Source: Paenibacillus aestuarii
GTDB taxonomy: Bacteria > Bacillota > Bacilli > Paenibacillales > NBRC-103111
Assembly: GCF_027789125.1 (NCBI RefSeq)
Contig: NZ_JAQFVF010000023.1
Coordinates: 124,001 to 188,000 of the forward strand
DNA: 64,000 nt
Direction of reading: 5' to 3'
In this document: positions 32,535 through 41,005 of the stretch, in pieces
Numbering within the stretch: position 1 is the first letter of the stretch
Layout of the letters: each line of letters starts with the position of its first letter
Made by a program: the position numbers and the translations under genes
The notes under the pieces: model-generated
What the model saw: only the letters and a program-made list of their open reading frames with translations
The model's database searches: none
What the model was told of the DNA's origin: nothing

Positions 32535-33254
32535 TTAGTCTTCAAACTCCACGTTATGATAAACTTGCTGAACATCCTCCAAGTCTTCCAGGGCGTCAAT
32601 CAGCTTTTCGAATTGTGCTTGTCCATCTTCCGGCAAAGTTACGAAGTTCTGTGCGAGCATTGTGACCTCAGCGATCGCAAATTCCGTGATGCCCACTTGC
32701 TTGAACGCTTCTTGCACAGCGGAGAATTGCTCCGGATCGGCATACACCATCACCGTTTCATCTTCCTCCACGATGTCGCGAACGTCAACATCCGCTTCCA
32801 GCAAAATCTCCATCACTTCATCCATGCTTTTATCTTCGATACCGATAACGGCCGTCTGATCGAACATATACGATACAGAGCCGCTTACACCCATGTTCCC
32901 GCCGCTTTTCGTAAAGCAAGAACGAACAGCAGGAGCGGTCCGGTTCACGTTATTGGTCAGCGCATCCACGATCACCATAGAACCGTTCGGTCCGAATCCT
33001 TCATAGCGAAGCTCTTCATAAATCTCATCCGAGCTGCCTTTGGCTTTATCGATGGCACGGTCGATAATCGCTTTAGGCACGTTGTATGTCTTCGCACGTT
33101 CAAGTACGACTTTCAGGGCACGGTTCGCTTCCGGATCCGGCTCCCCTTTCCGCGCAGCTACATAGATTTCAAGACCGAATTTGGCATAAATACGGCTTGT
33201 ATTTGCATCTTTACTGGCTTTCTTTTCTTTAATGTTATTCCACTTACGGCCCAC
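32535..33254 (-). CDS. YebC/PmpR family regulator
   Basis: A 239-residue protein of the YebC/PmpR (TACO1-like) family. The N-terminus [27 protein letters not shown] and the stretch [13 protein letters not shown] are diagnostic; the last two alpha/beta domains include the acidic surface loops [14 protein letters not shown]. Members act as DNA-binding regulators or, as shown more recently for some, assist translation of difficult motifs on the ribosome. The short form of the N-terminus resembles Bacillus YeeI rather than YrbC. It is a single gene with a shared terminator. Confidence 0.9.
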   Translation of the reverse strand: MGRKWNNIKEKKASKDANTSRIYAKFGLEIYVAARKGEPDPEANRALKVVLERAKTYNVPKAIIDRAIDKAKGSSDEIYEELRYEGFGPNGSMVIVDALTNNVNRTAPAVRSCFTKSGGNMGVSGSVSYMFDQTAVIGIEDKSMDEVMEILLEADVDVRDIVEEDETVMVYADPEQFSAVQEAFKQVGITEFAIAEVTMLAQNFVTLPEDGQAQFEKLIDALEDLEDVQQVYHNVEFED

Positions 33255-33391
33255 GATGATCCCACTTTCTATATTGATTTCACCTTATATTATAACCGAT
33301 TTTGTTCCAATATGGAAAAATTAATATCAAATCTTCACAGCGAGCGCCGTCCCGCTCCTATTTGCTCCCTGCGCAGCGCACTCCGACTCCT

Positions 33392-33925
33392 TCAGCGCAA
33401 CACCTCGCGCGCTATACGATGACCCGCCAGAACGATCCCTATCGTCACCAGCCCATACGGTGCATACCTTATGAAATCTCCATAATCAATGATCCCTTCG
33501 AGCAGCAAACGGTAGCCAACATATAAACTATAAGGCAATGTAATCAGCACGGCGGTCAAAGTCCCGAGGGCATAGACCCTGAATAACAAACTCTGACCGA
33601 CATGGGTGAAAATGTGCAGAAAAAGCAGCAGATTGAAGCCGACGAACGGACCAACAATCTGTTTCTCTGCAGCCAAATAACTGGCGCCAATATATACGAC
33701 GAATTGCAGCAGCACAGGGATTGCAAAACGGGCGGAAGTGACCAGCGCCATATCGGCGAAAACCTTTTGCATGCGGAATGGAACTCTCGCCGCTACATGA
33801 CTGCCATACTTTTTAAACCATGCTTCTACGAATATAATCTCTTCGAAATCATGCAGCATGAACGTAGCCGGAAATAACCAGATGAGTGTCGACAGATTGA
33901 TGTTCAATTGCAGCCATTCTAGCAT
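33392..33925 (-). CDS. HXXEE domain-containing membrane protein
   Basis: Encodes 177 residues with about five hydrophobic helices. The naming motif HDFEE occurs near residue 25 (FMLHDFEEIIFVEAWF), and other conserved polar residues lie within helices (HIFTHVGQSLLF, and the PYSLYVGYR segment). The family is of unknown function; the buried His/Glu residues suggest metal or proton handling, but that is speculation. Monocistronic, facing away from the small LSm-like gene downstream on the other strand. Confidence 0.8.
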   Translation of the reverse strand: MLEWLQLNINLSTLIWLFPATFMLHDFEEIIFVEAWFKKYGSHVAARVPFRMQKVFADMALVTSARFAIPVLLQFVVYIGASYLAAEKQIVGPFVGFNLLLFLHIFTHVGQSLLFRVYALGTLTAVLITLPYSLYVGYRLLLEGIIDYGDFIRYAPYGLVTIGIVLAGHRIAREVLR

Positions 33926-34064
33926 AATTGCCTCCTACGAGATCCTCTGTTTCATACGCTGCTACTATCTTTCTCCTCCCATACATAAATTCCCTTCTGT
34001 CCACACTTCTTCTATGAGACGAACATATACTAGATTAGTTACGAGTAGAAAGGAGGTATTCCAC

Positions 34065-34316
34065 ATGAATCGATCGGAAAATTACAAATTATGTAAAAGG
34101 TACCTCCACCGCCAAGTGAGGATCAAAACGACGAAGGGCACGTTTACAGGAACGATTGTCAAGGTCGATAACAACAAAGTTTATTTAAAAACGGTAAGGC
34201 CTGGCAACAAAGCTCACGTCTCCTTCTTCCCTTTCATCATCCCGCTAGTATTGTTTGATTTGCTTGCCATTGCACTGCTGGATACAAGACCGTTTTTCCC
34301 GTTTGGACGGTGCTAA
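34065..34316 (+). CDS. Small protein with LSm/SH3-like N-terminus (83 aa)
   Basis: Starts at ATG 34065 with an excellent AAAGGAGG about 8 bases upstream; longer upstream frames are unnecessary. Residues 15-45 (RQVRIKTTKGTFTGTIVKVDNNKVYLKTV) have the strand-turn-strand pattern of LSm or SH3-like small barrels, with G-T-F-x-G-T-I-V-K-V-D-N as the core. Residues 50-70 form a hydrophobic helix (SFFPFIIPLVLFDLLAIALL), and the tail is Pro/Phe-rich. Short proteins of this composition occur among spore-associated genes in Bacillales, so a sporulation role is possible but unproven. Confidence 0.7.
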   Translation: MNRSENYKLCKRYLHRQVRIKTTKGTFTGTIVKVDNNKVYLKTVRPGNKAHVSFFPFIIPLVLFDLLAIALLDTRPFFPFGRC

Positions 34317-34331
34317 CCGCTAATATTTATC

Positions 34332-34376
34332 AAAAAAGGAGCTAGCAGCTTAAAGCTGCATAGCTCCTATTTTTTC
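34332..34376. terminator. Bidirectional terminator
   Basis: GGAGCTA, GCAGCT, AGCTGC and TAGCTCC form a long hairpin flanked by six A on one side and six T on the other. It serves the LSm-like gene and the convergent deacetylase gene. Confidence 0.85.
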
Positions 34377-34390
34377 TTATCGCTGCCTGC

Positions 34391-35716
34391 TCAGCCCTGA
34401 ACCGCAAAACTCCGCGTTTCTGCAGCCGTCATACTGGGTTCAACCGGATAGCGCTTCATCAGCTCTTGCACGGAGATCGCAACGATACGGGGTGAGAGCT
34501 GGCTTTTGCTTGCCTCCAACCTCTCACGGCCATTCGGATGAAACACATAAAGCAGCAGCCGCAAGTAAAGCTGGCTAGCTTTTTTAAACAGACCTTCCGG
34601 CAGCTGCTCCACCGTGAAGCCCAACTGCCTGGAGCCGCGATGAATCATCGTAACGCCATATACACCTCTCACCTCGCGGTGCATGTATAAATACGCCGTG
34701 AGCACGGGCAGGAAGCGCTGCACTTCACGAATCATATGGACGGCTAACTGGACCATGGAATTCGACTCCGCCATCATATGAAACAACCGTTCATTATTGA
34801 AATGGAGCTCCAGCACCAAATCGCCGGAGCGGATTTCCTCGCCGTTGTCCAATTGCAGCGGCTTCCCTTTGTATTTGCATACGCGGCTATAAAAGATCGG
34901 ATGGTGCAGGTCAATCGGACGAATATTGAACCACCAGTGGAAAAGCCGGTCCCATCTGAGCCATACTTGGATGAGTCCTTTTTTCACCCAACTGGCCGGC
35001 TGCCGCTTCGCCAGCTCATCAATTTGCGTGTACGTGTCAATCCGCAAAAAAGTGAATCCGCGACGCTTGCAGATGTCCAGGAAATCGGCAAGCGCCTCCA
35101 GCATATGCACAGGGGCATCTTCGTCCGCGCCAAAAGTCTGTCCGCTATCATGGAGCACGATGATATCGTTGCTGCTGAGCTTCGCCAGCAGCTTCTTGAT
35201 AATTCGCTCCTTGCCACCGCTGCTCCGCCAATCCCCCACCATTAACGACCATAACACCACACGGAATCGTTTCATTAATAAGAAATCGAACAAATTGAAA
35301 ATGCCCCATGGCGGCCTGTAAAATATCGGCGTTTCCCCGGTTATTTTCTCAATCACGGCAATGGAGCTGTTTAGCTGAGCTCTCACCTTGCGCGGAGGGA
35401 GAAAGGCATTCGCCCAATGCACATAGTTATGGACACCGATCAAATGTCCTTCGAGATGTATGCGCCGAATCAACTCAGGATGCTGCTCTGCTTTGGAGCC
35501 AAGAACGAAAAAAGTCGCTTTCACTTGGTGCTTTTTCAGAAGATCAAGCAATTGCGGCGTGTACTCGGGATCTGGCCCATCGTCAAAAGTTAGCGCGATG
35601 CCATTGCCGCCTCTCCCCTTCTTATAAACACCAATACCGAATAATCGGATAAGGATTGTAGGCAATATCGAATAAACCAGCAACAACAGTAATAGAACCC
35701 ACAACAACGTACTCAT
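34391..35716 (-). CDS. Polysaccharide deacetylase with C-terminal YkoP-like domain
   Basis: Encodes about 441 residues from the Met of MSTLLWVLLLLLLVYSI (35716); further upstream codons lack a usable ribosome site. After one membrane helix, the NodB homology domain shows ALTFDDGPDPEYTPQLLDLL, then GVHNYVHWAN (metal-binding His-x3-His region) and FYRPPWGIFN, with IIVLHDSG at its end. These residues are those of metal-dependent peptidoglycan or chitin N-deacetylases. The C-terminal part (WDRLFHWWFNIRPIDL, CKYKGKPLQLDNGEEIRSGD) resembles Bacillus YkoP, usually a separate protein. It probably modifies cell wall or spore wall glycan at the membrane surface. Confidence 0.82.
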   Translation of the reverse strand: MSTLLWVLLLLLLVYSILPTILIRLFGIGVYKKGRGGNGIALTFDDGPDPEYTPQLLDLLKKHQVKATFFVLGSKAEQHPELIRRIHLEGHLIGVHNYVHWANAFLPPRKVRAQLNSSIAVIEKITGETPIFYRPPWGIFNLFDFLLMKRFRVVLWSLMVGDWRSSGGKERIIKKLLAKLSSNDIIVLHDSGQTFGADEDAPVHMLEALADFLDICKRRGFTFLRIDTYTQIDELAKRQPASWVKKGLIQVWLRWDRLFHWWFNIRPIDLHHPIFYSRVCKYKGKPLQLDNGEEIRSGDLVLELHFNNERLFHMMAESNSMVQLAVHMIREVQRFLPVLTAYLYMHREVRGVYGVTMIHRGSRQLGFTVEQLPEGLFKKASQLYLRLLLYVFHPNGRERLEASKSQLSPRIVAISVQELMKRYPVEPSMTAAETRSFAVQG

Positions 35717-35917
35717 CCCTATCCCCATCCCCTCTTTCGCCTGCCTTATCAATATATGATTAGAATCAGAAATAACGACCTGTTTATTCAAACGAGCTGG
35801 TTGCTGTAACGACATATCAGTTATCTTGTTTTGTTTACCTACAAGCCATTCATTTTCAATACATACAAAAAATGCCATCTCATCCTTTTGGAAAAGGACG
35901 ACACAGCATATCTATGG

Positions 35918-36118
35918 TTATTCAGATTTCGACTTTGAACTTGTTTTTTGAAAGTGAGCTTCTTTGTTCGTAATGGATGTCAACGTATATTCCCCCAAGG
36001 CATGAATGCGTCCACGGAACGCAGCAGGAAAATCCGGCTGGTCGATATCAATGAGGTCATCTAGTTCATTATACCACGGTAAGAGATTATAGCGAATCAC
36101 TAATTCATTTTCTTTCAC
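35918..36118 (-). CDS. Small hypothetical protein (66 aa)
   Basis: Starts with GTG at 36118; GAGGTGG lies 6 bases upstream, a convincing ribosome site. The protein opens MKENELVIRYNLLPWYNELDDLIDIDQP and ends in a Lys/Ser-rich tail. No membrane helix or known motif is seen. It lies between two polysaccharide deacetylase genes on the same strand and could be co-transcribed with the deacetylase downstream, but no functional link is known. Confidence 0.6.
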   Translation of the reverse strand: MKENELVIRYNLLPWYNELDDLIDIDQPDFPAAFRGRIHALGEYTLTSITNKEAHFQKTSSKSKSE

Positions 36119-36241
36119 TTTAAGTCCACCTCATATTCCATATCTGGTTTGCAAGCACATACTAGTATATGTGAGATAGGATAGAAAGTAGTAGACAGTT
36201 TCACCTGATACAAATATACAACTTTTTAAGTCTATGGCTCT

Positions 36242-38158
36242 TCATTCATTTCTTTGATAGGAAAGCGCAATGTCCAGCGAAGCGTCATCATTGCTCATCA
36301 GTGCGATATCTTTCTTCCCGTTGCCGTCAAAATCAGCGATGAACAGGCGACTGTTTTTCCGCCCCCAAGGTCCGAAGACAGAAAGAAGTTGATACGTATG
36401 GTCATCGGTTTGATGATACACACGGCTCGTTAAGTTCTTCTCATCCCAGCGCAAAATGTCTTCTTTGCCATCGCCGTTAAAATCGCCGAAACGGATTTCA
36501 CCCAGCTCAGCCGGCACGTTGAAAGTCACTTTCTTGGCTGCCCACTGTAAATGATTACGGTCAAAATCCAATTGGATCCCTTCCGAAGTGTCGGGCTTCG
36601 ACATAAATAAGCTTTGCTTGTTTTGCCCTTTTAGTTCCCGCACGATCAGTTCCCTGACAGCAGCTGTCTTAAACACATAAGGCTTAATCGGCTTCGCAAC
36701 ACCTTTATGTAAATAAACGCCAAGCAATTGTGTCCGATCCTGGGACTGACCTGCCAGGACACAATCGCCGTCAGGTTGGCGCAACTCATAAAGATCAAGC
36801 CAGCGATTCGCAGGAATCGCCCAGCGGTGGTTCATAATAAAGCGGTTACCAGCCGAAAAGTAGCTTTCCAGCTTGCCAGATGGATGGACGACCCAGAGTC
36901 CCTTCTTCCCGTCTCCATTCCGGTCATTTAATGTAAACGCAGCGCCATCCGACTTGGCCATCGTCGCCCAAACCTGAGGCGCCGGCTGCGCTTCGTTCCG
37001 CTGACCGTTAAATTGACCCGCCGTGACGGTGAATTCCCCTAATGTTCGCGACCAAGCGACGATATCCATCTGCCCCCGGCCCCTCACATCACCGATCTGC
37101 ACATCCGAAGCTTGCCGGACATTAGCTACGTTCACGCGATGTGCGGGTGTAAAAGGCACGTAGTCATGGAGGCTATAGAAGACGTATCCTTTTTGACGAA
37201 CCTGGGCGATCAGCTTTTGCAAATTGCTCTTCAAACTCTTGGGATACGTAAACTCAGGCAAACCATCGCGAATCAAAGGCCTGCCATCCGAATCTTCCAC
37301 AGGCTGCAATTGATCAAATTCGAGATACGGATGATAAAAAAACGAATTCACGCGGTCTGTTTTGCCGATTTGATTAAGAATCACTTTTTCATCCCTGTTG
37401 CCGGGGATATACGATAGCGGTGTCGGTACATACACAGAGCCGTAAGTAGTCGCACCGAAACCTGTGTTAAGCTCATTCTGATATTGGGCTCTGGCAGGAT
37501 TCGGATTGACCGATACGCGAGCTTGATAAATAAGGCCGAAATACGCTTGAAAAACGCTATCCTGCGCCGGCGCCGTATGGTAGTGCGGGGCTTCCCAAAA
37601 ATGCGGCATATATCCCGCTTGCCGAAGGACACGGAGCCCTTCCTGCAGACGCTGTTCGGCAAATTGAGGCGTAGCTGTACGCGCTTCCCCGGCAATATCA
37701 AATTCGTTGCCGATCCCGGAAGCTTGATGACCATCCTCGCGCCATACATCGCCGGTTTGGTGCGTATAGCCGTGCATGCCGATCGTACCGCCGCCAGCCA
37801 TCGCTTGATGCAGCACTTGATTGAAAGCATCGATATAGGGCTGGCCTTGTTGATTTAAAGCCCGGTCATACCGTGCACCGTTCTCCGATACATTGATCCA
37901 TCTTGGGATGACCGCCATACTGTACGGAATATGCTCTTGCTTAAGCATCTCCAGCACTGTCCGGAGCTTACCGAGTCCATCCAGCGAACTGTAGTATCCT
38001 CCAGGCCCGATGTCCTCCAGCCGCATCATCACAAAGTGCGGACTCGACTCCGCGCCTTCAACAGTAATCATGTGATACAGTCCAAAAAATAAACTGCAAG
38101 CTAAAAATGAGGGAATCAAAAGCTTCATCCATTGATGTTTATTAAGGCGGCCTTTCAT
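36242..38158 (-). CDS. Secreted DUF2334-type deacetylase with FG-GAP repeats
   Basis: A 638-residue protein with a signal peptide or anchor (LLIPSFLACSLFFGLYHMI). Residues 40-350 form a DUF2334-type polysaccharide-deacetylase-like domain: RLEDIGPGG near the N-terminus, TIGMHGYTHQ with two metal-type histidines, and FWEAPHYHTA. The C-terminal 270 residues hold FG-GAP/VCBS-like blades with Ca-binding loops: IGDVRGRGQMDIVAW, LNDRNGDGKKGLWVV, FGDFNGDGKEDILRW and IADFDGNGKKDIALM. It should act outside the cell on surface or environmental polysaccharide, using the propeller for binding. Single gene with its own upstream region. Confidence 0.82.
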   Translation of the reverse strand: MKGRLNKHQWMKLLIPSFLACSLFFGLYHMITVEGAESSPHFVMMRLEDIGPGGYYSSLDGLGKLRTVLEMLKQEHIPYSMAVIPRWINVSENGARYDRALNQQGQPYIDAFNQVLHQAMAGGGTIGMHGYTHQTGDVWREDGHQASGIGNEFDIAGEARTATPQFAEQRLQEGLRVLRQAGYMPHFWEAPHYHTAPAQDSVFQAYFGLIYQARVSVNPNPARAQYQNELNTGFGATTYGSVYVPTPLSYIPGNRDEKVILNQIGKTDRVNSFFYHPYLEFDQLQPVEDSDGRPLIRDGLPEFTYPKSLKSNLQKLIAQVRQKGYVFYSLHDYVPFTPAHRVNVANVRQASDVQIGDVRGRGQMDIVAWSRTLGEFTVTAGQFNGQRNEAQPAPQVWATMAKSDGAAFTLNDRNGDGKKGLWVVHPSGKLESYFSAGNRFIMNHRWAIPANRWLDLYELRQPDGDCVLAGQSQDRTQLLGVYLHKGVAKPIKPYVFKTAAVRELIVRELKGQNKQSLFMSKPDTSEGIQLDFDRNHLQWAAKKVTFNVPAELGEIRFGDFNGDGKEDILRWDEKNLTSRVYHQTDDHTYQLLSVFGPWGRKNSRLFIADFDGNGKKDIALMSNDDASLDIALSYQRNE

Positions 38159-38347
38159 ATCGCTACTCCCCTCAAACTGATGAATCCTGATGGCTCAGTT
38201 GTACTATATCTATGTCTTTTTGTCTACAAAATTGCAACAATTTTTGACGTGGTTAGACAAGCTCGCGGTTTGACTCCGGGCAGCGTTAGTGCTACAATGC
38301 AAGCAAATTTAAATGCTACTTGAACGGAGGAGATCACGCTGCCTCAT

Positions 38348-38707
38348 ATGACACGCAAGAAATGCTGGGTCGTATTGGTATGGATCGTGATCGGAATGTT
38401 CGTCTTTCCGTTAACGCCACCGATCTCCCAACACTTTCCACTAGATGTCGAACAGTTGGTTCAATCCAGCAATACGCAAGTCCTGACCCATCAGGAGAGT
38501 ATTCCGAATAAGCAGATCATCCAAACTTATATTCATATCATTCACTCGCATGACGACCTTCTCCGTCTTCACTATATATTTGTTTTCGTACTCTTTATTC
38601 CTTTTTTACTGTCCAAAATACGAGAACAATTGAAGGAAGCCATGCTAGAATTCCGCAAATTCATGTCCATGTACGTAGGCCTCATTCATACGACTTCATC
38701 ACGATAA
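38348..38707 (+). CDS. Small membrane protein of unknown function (119 aa)
   Basis: Begins at the ATG at 38348; GGAGGAG lies 12 bases upstream, a little far, and an in-frame CTG is closer. An N-terminal signal-anchor-like helix (WVVLVWIVIGMFVFPLTPPI), a hydrophilic outer region with His residues (IHIIHSHDDLLRLH), a second helix (YIFVFVLFIPFLLSKI) and a basic cytosolic tail are visible. I recognise no family. The YitT gene follows 43 bases downstream on the same strand and may be co-transcribed. Confidence 0.6.
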   Translation: MTRKKCWVVLVWIVIGMFVFPLTPPISQHFPLDVEQLVQSSNTQVLTHQESIPNKQIIQTYIHIIHSHDDLLRLHYIFVFVLFIPFLLSKIREQLKEAMLEFRKFMSMYVGLIHTTSSR

Positions 38708-38749
38708 TTAATTCATCAATGAATGAAATGTGGAAGAGAGGAACAGTAC

Positions 38750-39616
38750 ATGCCTACACAGCATCAAAAGTTAACACCAGTCAAGTTTTTGCGTCGAATT
38801 GTTTTTATGTTAATTGGATCCGCTTTGTTCTCCGTGGGTCTAGAGATCTTTCTAGTACCTAACAACATTATTGATGGCGGTATTGTCGGTATTTCCATCA
38901 TCATCTCGCATATAACCGGCTTGCCCCTTGGCGTATTTCTGGTCATTTTAAATTTGCCTTTCCTACTGTTAGGTTACAAACAAATTGGTAAAACGTTTGC
39001 TTTCTCAACTTTATTTTCCGTCATCGTCATGTCAATCGGAAGCTCGCTGCTGCATCCCGTGCAAGCGATCACGATCGATCCGCTGCTCGCTGCTGTATTT
39101 GGCGGTATTACACTCGGGATTGGGGTCGGTCTCGTCATCCGCTCCGGGGGCTCCTTGGACGGTTCTGAAATCGTAGCGATTCTGGTCAGCAAGAAGACGC
39201 CGTTTTCCGTCGGCGAGATCGTCATGTTCATCAACTTCTTCATTCTCGGCAGCGCCGGGTTTGTGTTCGGTTGGGATCATGCCATGTACTCCCTTATCGC
39301 TTACTATATCGCTTTTAAATTGATCGATATTACGATCGAAGGCTTGGATCAATCCAAATCGGTTTGGATCATCAGCGACGAATCTGAGCAGATTGGCGAA
39401 GCGATCACAGAGCGGCTAGGTCGCGGTGTCACTTACTTGATGGGTGAGGGCGCATTTACCGGAAATGACAAAAAAGTCATCTTCAGCGTCATCACCCGCT
39501 TGGAAGAAGCGAAGCTGAAGTCGATCGTCGACGAGCTCGATCCGCGAGCGTTTCTGGCTATCGGCAACATCCACGATGTGAAGGGCGGCCGCTTCAAGAA
39601 AAAGGATATCCATTAA
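38750..39616 (+). CDS. YitT family membrane protein (DUF161/DUF2179)
   Basis: Encodes 288 residues from ATG 38750 with AGAGAGGA 7 bases upstream. Five or six membrane helices (GSALFSVGLEIFLVPNNIIDGGIVGISII, and the IRSGGSLDGSEIVAILVSKK loop) form the YitT part. The C-terminal DUF2179 domain is cytosolic and ligand-binding-like (VWIISDESEQIGEAITERLGRGVTYL ending GGRFKKKDIH). Bacillales carry many paralogues; function is not settled. Translation is followed by a weak terminator. Confidence 0.88.
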   Translation: MPTQHQKLTPVKFLRRIVFMLIGSALFSVGLEIFLVPNNIIDGGIVGISIIISHITGLPLGVFLVILNLPFLLLGYKQIGKTFAFSTLFSVIVMSIGSSLLHPVQAITIDPLLAAVFGGITLGIGVGLVIRSGGSLDGSEIVAILVSKKTPFSVGEIVMFINFFILGSAGFVFGWDHAMYSLIAYYIAFKLIDITIEGLDQSKSVWIISDESEQIGEAITERLGRGVTYLMGEGAFTGNDKKVIFSVITRLEEAKLKSIVDELDPRAFLAIGNIHDVKGGRFKKKDIH

Positions 39617-39627
39617 GATGCAGACTG

Positions 39628-39656
39628 GCGCGGAGTTTTTCTTCCGTGCCTTTTTG
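39628..39656 (+). terminator. Terminator of the yitT-like gene
   Basis: GGCGCGGA pairs with TCCGTGCC, with a T run after the second arm. Confidence 0.6.
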
Positions 39657-39776
39657 CTGCATCCGCGGCCTCGCCTACGGCTAGATCATCGCACACGCGG
39701 CTGGATCCATTGATGAATTCCATAGAAATCGCTTATAATGGTCAAATAATCGATATCGAATAAGGAATGTGATCGC

Positions 39777-39884
39777 ATGCTTAGCGCCATTATTTTAGGA
39801 GTCATCGCACTGGTCATCATTATCGCTCTTACCTTTTGGGCGACGAAAAAAGCCTACTCCCGTAAATGGGATGAAGAAGAATAA
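39777..39884 (+). CDS. YtzI-like small membrane protein (35 aa)
   Basis: Starts at ATG 39777, with AAGGA about 10 bases upstream. Its 35 residues are one hydrophobic helix (ILGVIALVIIIALTFWA) and a charged tail (TKKAYSRKWDEEE). The TKKAYS motif after the helix is that of Bacillus YtzI. It is followed at once by a strong terminator, which supports a real gene. The function is unknown. Confidence 0.65.
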   Translation: MLSAIILGVIALVIIIALTFWATKKAYSRKWDEEE

Positions 39885-39889
39885 GCAAT

Positions 39890-39929
39890 AAAAAAGGAAC
39901 TTCGCCGAATCACGCGAAGTTCCTTTTTC
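39890..39929. terminator. Bidirectional terminator after ytzI-like gene
   Basis: GGAACTTCGC and GCGAAGTTCC are perfect 10-base arms with A and T runs on either side; also 3' of the convergent oxidoreductase gene. Confidence 0.85.
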
Positions 39930-39933
39930 GTGT

Positions 39934-40965
39934 TTAATAATAAGCGGCCAAATCGATCTTCCGGCCGCTCCTCGCGCTCTCCAGCGCGCCAAGCACCATG
40001 GCCATGCTTTTAATATTGTCGCGGCAGTCGGTTTCCGCGCGCCGGCCTTCCTGCAGCGCAGCGAACATCTCATCGAGGCAACCGCGATGCCCGCTGTGCC
40101 CGGGCCAGCTCACATCTGCCTCGATGCGCGCATGCTCGCGCAAGAACTTGCCGGCCTGCTCGCCCGGCCCGACGATCTCGGCGAACGGCGCATGCTCGCC
40201 GTCCCAAACGGCGGTGCCCAGCTCGCCGGTCACGCGCCACGCCGACTCCCAGGAAGTCGGCGCTCCCTCCGCGCTCCATGAGCCGCGGTAGCAGAAGACC
40301 GTACCATCTGACATCTCATAGATGCAGATGGCGGAGGCGCTCCCGGCGTACCAGGAGCCGGGAGGATTGAACTCATGGCAGTACACCGACACAGGGTCTG
40401 CCTTAATCAAGAAGCGAGCCTGGTCGAACGTGTGGATGGCCATGTCCAGGATCAGCGGGCTTTCCATCGCATCGCGAAAGCCCCCGAAATGCGGCGCCAA
40501 GAAAAAGTCGGCGCCGATATAGCCGATGCGGCCGATCGTGCCCGCATCGATCAGCCCGCGCAACGCGCGAATATTCGCGTTGTAGCGCCGGTTCTGCATG
40601 ACGGATAGGCTCTTGCCCGTCTGCTCCGCTAAAGCCACGATCGCTCGCGCTTCTTCCATCGTGGCTGCCATCGGCTTTTCGCCGAAGACGTCGCATCCAT
40701 GCCGCAAAGCCGACGTGCAAACATGATGGTGACTCGACGGTATCGTTATGTCCATCACCAGATTTGCACCCGTCTCTTGAATCGCCTGCTCCACATCGGT
40801 ATAAATCGCGCACGTTAACCCATGGCGATCTGCCATCGCTTGAGCAAACTCCGCTTTAATATCGACCAGCGCCACAATTTCCACGTCATGTCGTCCCTTG
40901 GTGTCCTCTACCCACACATTTGCCATGCTTCCACAACCGACAACTACAACTCGATAAGCACTCAT
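39934..40965 (-). CDS. Gfo/Idh/MocA family oxidoreductase
   Basis: A 343-residue NAD(P)-dependent dehydrogenase. The N-terminal Rossmann domain has VVVVGCGSMANVWVED and, at the family's substrate hinge, the catalytic-type EKPMAATMEEA (EKP motif near residue 95). The C-terminal domain holds the conserved histidine in LILDMAIHTFDQARFL. Such enzymes oxidise or reduce sugars and inositols. The third codon position is markedly GC-rich compared with neighbouring genes (shadow frames are open throughout), which may indicate transfer or high expression. It is a single gene with no sugar transporter beside it. Confidence 0.88.
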   Translation of the reverse strand: MSAYRVVVVGCGSMANVWVEDTKGRHDVEIVALVDIKAEFAQAMADRHGLTCAIYTDVEQAIQETGANLVMDITIPSSHHHVCTSALRHGCDVFGEKPMAATMEEARAIVALAEQTGKSLSVMQNRRYNANIRALRGLIDAGTIGRIGYIGADFFLAPHFGGFRDAMESPLILDMAIHTFDQARFLIKADPVSVYCHEFNPPGSWYAGSASAICIYEMSDGTVFCYRGSWSAEGAPTSWESAWRVTGELGTAVWDGEHAPFAEIVGPGEQAGKFLREHARIEADVSWPGHSGHRGCLDEMFAALQEGRRAETDCRDNIKSMAMVLGALESARSGRKIDLAAYY

Positions 40966-41005
40966 CTCGCCTAGGCCCCTCTCGCCCGCGCTATTGCTGC
41001 TTCAC

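Noticed and set aside
40070..40813. Several open frames within the oxidoreductase gene
   Set aside because: They are a by-product of GC-rich codons; only the Gfo/Idh/MocA frame gives a recognisable protein.
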